Assembly (NCBI GenBank): GCA_003232015.1
Contig: QIKU01000202.1
Span: forward strand, 1 to 15,991
From: Gammaproteobacteria bacterium
GTDB taxonomy: Bacteria; Pseudomonadota; Gammaproteobacteria; UBA6429
Length of the DNA stretch: 15,991 bases
Direction of reading: 5' to 3'
Positions 11,692 to 15,991 of this stretch are shown here, piece by piece. The notes below the pieces were generated by a model. That model saw only the letters and a program-made list of their open reading frames with translations, made no database searches and was not told the origin of the DNA. The number at the start of each line of letters is the position of its first letter. The first letter of the stretch is position 1. The position numbers and the translations under genes were made by a program.

Positions 11692-11810
11692 TCGTCATAC
11701 CCGCGTAGGCGGGTATCCAGTAAGTGCTTGTTCGGTATGCAGTCTGGATTCCTCGGCAAAGGCTCCTGCTTCGCACGTCCATGTGCTTGTGTCTACGCGG
11801 AAATGATGAG
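11692..11810. repeat. 119-bp intergenic element with inverted ends
   Basis: The left end TCGTCATACCCGCGTAGGCG mirrors the right end GTCTACGCGGAAATGATGA (CCGCGTAG against CTACGCGG, with TCGTCAT against ATGATGA). CCCGCGTAGGCGGG at 11700-11713 forms its own hairpin and ATCCAG...CTGGAT pairs further in. The pattern fits a common intergenic repeat of Gammaproteobacteria with an enlarged centre. It lies between the convergent redox operon and doxX, where it may also act as a two-way terminator. The rest of 11590-11833 shows nothing coding. Confidence 0.6.
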
Positions 11811-11833
11811 TTAACGGGATAGCAGTGATGTGA

Positions 11834-12427
11834 TTAATTATTAAATTTCTTTGCAATCCAGTAATCCACACTGACGTATTTACCCGCACCAATAAAGAAT
11901 AGTGCCAACAACATAATAAAATAGGTGGTAGCAAACTCGATACCATTGTTTAATATAACAATTGAACCCTGTTCTGTTAGCCAGTCGTAGTTGCCGTGTT
12001 TTTCCAGTAATTCTTTCGCAGCATTTAATTTTTCAGATGCAGCAATGGCATCACTGCAATTAAATAAACAGAATTTTGCGTCTGCGATTGCCTGCCAACC
12101 ATGTGTCCAATGTACGCTAACCACGGCGATGAGCATGGTGAACATAAGCGGAATGGAAACCCAGCGGACGCCAAAGCCAAATAGCAACATAACGGCACCT
12201 GCTAATTCGGTGGATGTTGCAAGAAAGGTCATTAAGTCTGGAAAGGGTAGACCAAGTCCCCAGTCGGGGTTGCCGAACCAGGCAGATGTGTCTTCAAAAC
12301 TGTTGTATTTACTGATACCTGCCATCCAGAATATAGGGGCAAGGTATAAGCGAAGTGCAAGTGGTGCTAAAAAGTCAACCGCGCGTGTACGGTTGAGCAA
12401 GCCTTGCAACTGCAATAACTTATCCAT
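11834..12427 (-). CDS. hvfX: DoxX-like membrane protein of the HvfABC cluster (HvfX/BufD type)
   Basis: A 197-residue DoxX-family membrane protein, last gene of the minus-strand cluster. At least four hydrophobic helices are visible: LAPLALRLYLAPIFWMAGIS (20-39), LMTFLATSTELAGAVMLLFG, IPLMFTMLIAVVSVHWTHGW and FATTYFIMLLALFFIGAGKY. The early R-YLAPIF-AG-SK and the ELAGA segment are typical of DoxX. An insertion of about 45 polar residues between helices 3 and 4 (KFCLFNCSDAIAASEKL) matches the longer DoxX proteins in MNIO/RiPP gene clusters. The proposed role is a membrane component for the modified copper-binding peptide or for redox supply; its exact function is not known. It is separated from hvfC by 46 bases and probably belongs to the same transcript. 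Confidence 0.85.
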   Translation of the reverse strand: MDKLLQLQGLLNRTRAVDFLAPLALRLYLAPIFWMAGISKYNSFEDTSAWFGNPDWGLGLPFPDLMTFLATSTELAGAVMLLFGFGVRWVSIPLMFTMLIAVVSVHWTHGWQAIADAKFCLFNCSDAIAASEKLNAAKELLEKHGNYDWLTEQGSIVILNNGIEFATTYFIMLLALFFIGAGKYVSVDYWIAKKFNN

Positions 12428-12473
12428 AAAGAACTCCTTGTCGTATTATTTTAAAAGTTAAAATCAGAACGGA

Positions 12474-13262
12474 CTATTGCTTTCGTGTACCAATAATAAT
12501 CCCTTTGTTGTTTAGATCGTTCAGGGTCTGTTGGCCAAAATTAATAATACTGTTGGTATCCGGATTGCCTAATTCATTTGCAATTTGTATCAGTAATTCT
12601 TTGCCGGTTAATAGCTGTGTGTTTTCTTTGATAAGTTGTAATAAACGTGCAATTACCGGGTTTACTTCAGTGAAACTGATTTGAGCACTGTCTTCCAGGC
12701 GTGATGCAACGATGTGGGTTGGCTGTTCACTGGGTCGTTCAGGTTGATAGTCACTGCTAACCTGGTGGACAGGAAATTGATAGTTCAATAGCCATGCCAG
12801 ACTGGACAGCACCGGTACTTCATCTAAAAAATTGGCCTGCTTAGAAAGTTGAGACAGGTCATTGCTGAGTTCGGAAATACCGAGTGCAAGTTCAATCCAT
12901 TCATAATGGGCAAGCTCCAGCATAAAAGGAAGGTCGTCGGTTTGTGGCTGGCGTTCGTCTTCCAGGTAAACTAAAAATTCGCGCGGCATTTCCGGGAACA
13001 GCGGTGTGTGTGCTTTATGGTTTGCAAAGTAGTCACGCACCAGCGCATGCCAACGCTGGTCACCTAATATTTCACACAGTACCGGGTAGGTTGTTGACAT
13101 AAAATCTTCAACATTATTATAAAAAAGTCTGTTATAAACTTGCATACGGCGATCTTCGATGTTTGCAGGTGCTGCATTGCTATTGGGTTGCCGTATATGC
13201 GCTGTGAATGTGTATTGTATTTTTTGAAAATCGTATTGGATTTGATTTTTATCGGTAGGCAT
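12474..13262 (-). CDS. hvfC: HvfC/BufC family RiPP maturation partner (DUF2063)
   Basis: A 262-residue DUF2063 protein that partners the MNIO enzyme and binds the precursor peptide. Conserved features are FTAHIRQP, a RRMQVYNRLFYNNVEDFM block, TTYPVLCEILG and then DYFANHKAHTPLFPEMPREF, followed by a less conserved winged-helix-like C-terminal half. I chose ATG 13262 because it overlaps the hvfB stop as TAATG and yields the family-typical N-terminus; a longer reading would start at 13304 inside hvfB. The coupling implies equal amounts of the two proteins, in line with an HvfB-HvfC complex. Confidence 0.87.
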   Translation of the reverse strand: MPTDKNQIQYDFQKIQYTFTAHIRQPNSNAAPANIEDRRMQVYNRLFYNNVEDFMSTTYPVLCEILGDQRWHALVRDYFANHKAHTPLFPEMPREFLVYLEDERQPQTDDLPFMLELAHYEWIELALGISELSNDLSQLSKQANFLDEVPVLSSLAWLLNYQFPVHQVSSDYQPERPSEQPTHIVASRLEDSAQISFTEVNPVIARLLQLIKENTQLLTGKELLIQIANELGNPDTNSIINFGQQTLNDLNNKGIIIGTRKQ

Positions 13263-14122
13263 TACGATACCTGCTGAGAGGGTTCGTTTTCTATTGTTTG
13301 CCATTTGTTCTGGATGGCAAGAATGTGATCTACCTCTATAAGTAATTCGGGCAGCGGCGGAACATTAAAATCCCGCTCTAATAAGGTTGGGATAATCCCG
13401 TAGCGCTGATAGGTTTGTTCTAATAAATCCCACACCGGCTCAATAACGTCGGCACCGTGGGTATCAATAATTAAATCTTTTGCTTCTTCATAATGGCCTG
13501 CAATATGAATGTACTCGACTCTATCGGCTGGAATTGCATTTAAAAATTCAGTTGCATCGTATTGGTGATTAATACTGTTGACGTAAATGTTATTTACATC
13601 AAGTAACATTTTACAGTCGGCTTCTTCCAAAACTGCATTTAAGAATTCAATTTCAGGCATCTCCTGGCCGGGTGCGGCATAGTACGACACATTTTCCATG
13701 GCAATCGGGCGTTCTAAAATATCCTGAACGCGTTTGATACGTTTTGCAACGTAATGAACGGCTTCTTCTGTAAAAGGAATGGGGAGCAGGTCATATAAAT
13801 GGCCGTCATCACTACAGTAACTTAAATGTTCGCTGTAGAGTTTAATCTGGTGTTCATCTAAAAAGCGTTTTAGGCGATGTAGAAAAGCTTCATCCAGCGG
13901 GCTGGGTGAGCCAATAGAAAGGGATAAGCCATGGCAGATCATGTCATAGCGTTCGGTAAACGATCTGAATTGCTTACCTGCAGTACCGCCGACACCAATC
14001 CAGTTTTCGGGGGCGACTTCCATAAAGCCAATCTGGGAAGGGTTTTGGTCTAGCAGCGAATCCATAATGCTTCGCCGTAGACCAATACCCGCACTATTAA
14101 CATGGAATATATTGTTGCTCAT
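13262..14122 (-). CDS. hvfB: MNIO-family (DUF692) iron oxidase, HvfB/BufB type
   Basis: A 286-residue TIM-barrel multinuclear non-heme iron enzyme. Candidate metal ligands are in conserved places: H64 in CHGLSLSIG, H99 in SEHLSY, E143 in MENVSYY, D175 with N177/N178 in LLDVNNIYVNS, H206 and H210 in IHIAGH, D220 and H222 in DTHG, and E249 in LLERDF. Relatives MbnB, TglH and HvfB/BufB oxidatively modify cysteines of ribosomal peptides. In HvfB, EGKCG cysteines become oxazolone-thioamide groups, and in bufferins thiooxazoles. The neighbouring substrate gene carries eight GKCG motifs, which fits this subgroup. It starts 21 bases after the hvfA stop. Confidence 0.92.
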   Translation of the reverse strand: MSNNIFHVNSAGIGLRRSIMDSLLDQNPSQIGFMEVAPENWIGVGGTAGKQFRSFTERYDMICHGLSLSIGSPSPLDEAFLHRLKRFLDEHQIKLYSEHLSYCSDDGHLYDLLPIPFTEEAVHYVAKRIKRVQDILERPIAMENVSYYAAPGQEMPEIEFLNAVLEEADCKMLLDVNNIYVNSINHQYDATEFLNAIPADRVEYIHIAGHYEEAKDLIIDTHGADVIEPVWDLLEQTYQRYGIIPTLLERDFNVPPLPELLIEVDHILAIQNKWQTIENEPSQQVS

Positions 14123-14143
14123 GTTATAGCGTAAATGCCGGGT

Positions 14144-14566
14144 TTAGTGACCGCCACATTTTCCTTCATTCATTTTCTTGTGGTCTGCGCCGCATTTACC
14201 GCCCATTTTGGCTTTGTCTTTTTTCATGCCTTCACCACATTTGCCTTCACTTTTCTTCATGGACTTTTTGCCACCGCATTTGCCTTCACCACATTTGCCT
14301 TCACTTTTCTTCATGGTTTTGCCTTCGCCGCACTTACCGTCTTTTTTCTTCATGCTATCGCCGCATTTGCCTTTCATGTCTTTAGAGTCAGACATATTGC
14401 CGCCACATTTGCCATCTTTAGCAACCTGATAACCACCTTCAAGGTTAGTCATTGCAAATGGGTTAGCGCCTGCTTCTGAAGCATTAGCAATATTGCTGGC
14501 TGCCAGTGTTGCAGCGAACACAGCGCCAAGTACGATTGAGATTGGTTTGATAGTTTTTTTTGACAT
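14144..14566 (-). CDS. hvfA: HvfA-family precursor of a copper-binding RiPP (bufferin/oxazolin type)
   Basis: A 140-residue exported peptide. It has a Sec signal (about residues 1-29, ending SNIANA before SEAG), a short conserved segment ANPFAMTNLEGGYQVA (34-49) and a lysine/glycine-rich core with eight cysteines, all within GKCG (C54, 68, 79, 92, 97, 110, 125, 137); four are exact EGKCG. There are no other cysteines. HvfA peptides are modified by HvfB/HvfC and bind copper in the periplasm; a copper-buffering or stress role is therefore expected here. Two identical 35-bp stretches (14228-14262 and 14282-14316) encode EGKCGEG units 18 codons apart, showing in-frame expansion. An RBS-like GGAGAG lies just upstream, and the gene is first in the operon. 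Confidence 0.9.
   Translation of the reverse strand: MSKKTIKPISIVLGAVFAATLAASNIANASEAGANPFAMTNLEGGYQVAKDGKCGGNMSDSKDMKGKCGDSMKKKDGKCGEGKTMKKSEGKCGEGKCGGKKSMKKSEGKCGEGMKKDKAKMGGKCGADHKKMNEGKCGGH
14228..14316 (-). repeat. 35-bp in-frame direct repeat within hvfA
   Basis: The 35 bases at 14228-14262 recur exactly at 14282-14316, an offset of 54 bases (18 codons). Each encodes MKKSEGKCGEG on the minus strand. Identity at the nucleotide level points to a recent duplication of the core peptide unit rather than ancient divergence. Confidence 0.9.
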
Positions 14567-14599
14567 TTGGATTTCTCTCCGTTGTATTTAATATTTTTA

Positions 14600-14605
14600 A
14601 TTATA
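14600..14605 (-). promoter_or_regulatory. Possible promoter of the hvf operon
   Basis: On the minus strand a perfect TATAAT (complement of 14600-14605) stands 34 bases before the hvfA ATG, but no good -35 box is found at the right distance. A second candidate further upstream has TTGAAC, 17 bases and TCATAT (near 14710-14682). Hvf/Buf operons are often controlled by ECF sigma factors in response to copper, so the sigma70 reading is uncertain. The remaining 14567-14790 region is AT-rich and holds no gene I can support. Confidence 0.35.
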
Positions 14606-14790
14606 CAAAATATGTTGTTTTAATATCGTATAGGTTGAAACCGGCGTAAAATCCATTTCATCCTTCACTCTGGAGGATATGACAGGTGGTTTTAAAAAGG
14701 TTCAATCTACTGTTCGACAATACCTTAATATAGACTTAATTTGTGTGAAAACGATCTAAATGTTATAAATTTGTGATAAATAATGATATT

Positions 14791-15216
14791 TCAAGGTAAC
14801 AGGCGCTGTATACATTCGATATAGTGTTGCTCATTGGGGCTTGTCTGGTCGCGTTGTGCCTGCCATATCATTTGCCCCAGGCATTCCATTATTTCGTGTT
14901 CGGCCTGATGTGCATCGTTGTGTTTTTCTTTGAGCGATTGGTATACGTTTTGTATGGCTGCCGGGCGTTGAGTGGAGAGCTGCTCGTGTATTGCGATATG
15001 CATCGACATATGCAAAAAAGGATTGGTTTTCCCCATTTCAGGCGTAAAGTCTTTATCGATACTGGCTTCGTCTGCTAATAACGTATGGTATTCCGGGTGC
15101 TGCTGAATAACCGTTACGATGACTTGCTCCAACGGCTGTAGCAGTGCTTTATTATTAAAGTTTTTCCAGGCGGTATAGAACATTTGCCGCATTTCATTTC
15201 GATTATTTCCAAACAT
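14791..15216 (-). CDS. DUF1841 family protein
   Basis: A 141-residue cytoplasmic protein of the DUF1841 family, widespread in beta- and gammaproteobacteria and of unknown function. Diagnostic stretches are MFGNNRNEMRQMFYTAWKNF, PLEQVIVTVIQQHPEYHTLL, PEMGKTNPFLHMSMHIAIHE with STQRPAAI, HQAEHEIMECLGQMIWQAQR and the NEQHYIECI end. The histidines in HPEYH, NPFLHMSMH and HQAEHE are spaced as a possible metal site, though this is unproven. The gene starts five bases after nth, with which it appears to form an operon. The start at 15216 gives the full family N-terminus. Confidence 0.9.
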   Translation of the reverse strand: MFGNNRNEMRQMFYTAWKNFNNKALLQPLEQVIVTVIQQHPEYHTLLADEASIDKDFTPEMGKTNPFLHMSMHIAIHEQLSTQRPAAIQNVYQSLKEKHNDAHQAEHEIMECLGQMIWQAQRDQTSPNEQHYIECIQRLLP

Positions 15217-15221
15217 TTGCT

Positions 15222-15857
15222 TTACTCAATATTTTTGTCTTTAAATTCACACAAGTCTTCAATTACACAGGAACCACAGCGTGGTTTACGTGCAATGCAA
15301 GTGTAGCGGCCATGCAGTATCAGCCAGTGATGGGCATCCACTTTAAATTCATCGGGCACAAATTTCAGGAGTTTCTTTTCAACCTCTAAAACATTTTTTC
15401 CCGGTGCAATGCGGGTGCGGTTGGACACTCTATATATATGCGTGTCGACCGCAATGGTGGGGTGGCCAAAAGCAGTGTTGAGTACCACATTGGCGGTCTT
15501 GCGGCCAACACCCGGCAGGGCTTCTAAGGCTTCTCGATTGTCGGGGACTTTGCTGTTATGGAGCTCAATTAGCATTTTGCAGGTGGCGATAATGTTTTTT
15601 GCCTTGGTGTTATATAACCCTATTGTTTTAATGTATTTCTTTAGGCCCGTGAGTTTTAGTGCCAGAATCTTTTCCGGTGTATTAGCTACTTTGTAAAGTT
15701 TAGCGGTGGCTTTGTTTACCCCTTTGTCGGTGGCCTGTGCTGACAGGATAACTGCAATCAGTAACTCAAAGGTTGAGTTGTAGTGTAGCTCGGTGGTGGG
15801 ATCGGGGATATGATCTTTTAAACGGCTGAATATTTCTTGGTGTATTTTAGGGTTCAT
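15222..15857 (-). CDS. nth: Endonuclease III (DNA glycosylase/AP lyase)
   Basis: A 211-residue base-excision repair enzyme that removes oxidised pyrimidines and cleaves abasic sites. Every hallmark is in place: the helix-hairpin-helix LPGVGRKTANV with catalytic K120, VDTHI with D138, and the C-terminal [4Fe-4S] loop C-X6-C-X2-C-X5-C (CIARKPRCGSCVIEDLC). Length and residue numbers coincide with E. coli Nth when the ATG at 15857 is used. The open frame extends 33 codons further to 15956, but that stretch runs through an inverted repeat and is not protein-like. The gene is followed after five bases by the DUF1841 gene. Confidence 0.95.
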   Translation of the reverse strand: MNPKIHQEIFSRLKDHIPDPTTELHYNSTFELLIAVILSAQATDKGVNKATAKLYKVANTPEKILALKLTGLKKYIKTIGLYNTKAKNIIATCKMLIELHNSKVPDNREALEALPGVGRKTANVVLNTAFGHPTIAVDTHIYRVSNRTRIAPGKNVLEVEKKLLKFVPDEFKVDAHHWLILHGRYTCIARKPRCGSCVIEDLCEFKDKNIE

Positions 15858-15878
15858 AGCTGTAGATTTTATATTTTT

Positions 15879-15983
15879 ACCACAAAGAAGAGCCTGCCCC
15901 ACGAAGTGCTTTGGGTACACGAAGAAAAGATTAAAAATGTTGTGTGCCCAAGGCACTTCGTGGGGCAGGCTCTTCTTCGTGGT
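15879..15983. repeat. Large inverted repeat upstream of nth
   Basis: Two 42-base arms (15879-15920 and 15942-15983) are complementary at 39 positions and separated by 21 bases. The inner core CTGCCCCACGAAGTGC is perfectly paired. The outer edges carry ACCACAAAGAAG and CTTCTTCGTGGT, a style of CTTCGTGG-rich dispersed repeat. It sits 22 bases before the nth start, where the nth promoter would be expected, and could supply or block transcription. Confidence 0.8.
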
Positions 15984-15991
15984 TAATTTTC

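Noticed and set aside
13263..13304. Upstream start of hvfC at 13304
   Set aside because: It would overlap hvfB by over 40 bases and gives an N-terminus unlike the family. The TAATG overlap start at 13262 is the more usual arrangement.
14135..14479. Plus-strand reading frames opposite hvfA, rich in HLPS or FTFLHG repeats
   Set aside because: They are mirror images of the GKCG-repeat coding sequence. The minus-strand frame has a signal peptide, an RBS and matching operon partners.
15858..15956. 33-codon N-terminal extension of nth
   Set aside because: It runs through the inverted repeat, has no family similarity, and the ATG at 15857 gives exactly the E. coli Nth numbering of K120 and D138.

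Overview
The window looks like a moderately AT-rich gammaproteobacterial chromosome. The household genes (argG, phhB, nth, a DUF1841 protein) and an HvfABC/DoxX copper-RiPP cluster fit that assignment. The multiheme cytochromes suggest a respiratory, probably sediment or sulfur/nitrogen-cycling lifestyle. The lineage is an inference and no species can be named.

Region 1 (1-5358) is accessory. After the 3' end of argG and its terminator comes a run of small, AT-rich, same-strand genes. They are separated by sites that read as integron attC sites: R'' boxes such as ACATAAC or GCCTAAC paired with GTTATGT or GTTAGGA core sites. I read this as an integrase-less gene-cassette array. The cargo is a small putative winged-helix protein, a zinc-ribbon/DUF4145 protein, an HNH nuclease, a decayed BrnT/BrnA module, a DUF2971 protein and an intact ParE-type toxin-antitoxin pair. 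A roughly 140-bp leader with a covarying hairpin occurs twice (391-535 and 2977-3122) and ends at the cassette boundary, so it is a candidate attI or cassette-promoter segment. An IS3-family fragment and four copies of a near-perfect palindromic repeat (about 50 bp) have invaded cassettes and broken an attC site, an IS orfB and brnA.

Region 2 (5439-6349) holds an outer-membrane beta-barrel protein and a pterin-4a-carbinolamine dehydratase, followed by a 443-bp intergenic stretch with a good sigma70-type promoter.

Region 3 (6793-11589) is a tightly overlapping four-gene redox operon. It encodes a NapH/NosR-like membrane polyferredoxin fused to a GltD-like FAD/NAD(P)H oxidoreductase, a 70-aa membrane protein, a membrane-anchored octaheme cytochrome of the hydroxylamine-oxidoreductase-like family, and a secreted pentaheme paralogue that lacks the hemes equivalent to 3-5. 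Together they could connect cytoplasmic NAD(P)H or the quinone pool with a periplasmic multiheme enzyme. This is the most novel-looking system in the window.

Region 4 (11834-14566, minus strand) is an hvfA-hvfB-hvfC-doxX (bufferin/oxazolin-type) cluster. A secreted peptide with eight GKCG motifs is the presumed substrate of an MNIO (DUF692) enzyme and its DUF2063 partner.

Region 5 (14791-15857, minus strand) is a DUF1841 gene behind nth, with a 42-bp-arm inverted repeat immediately upstream of nth.
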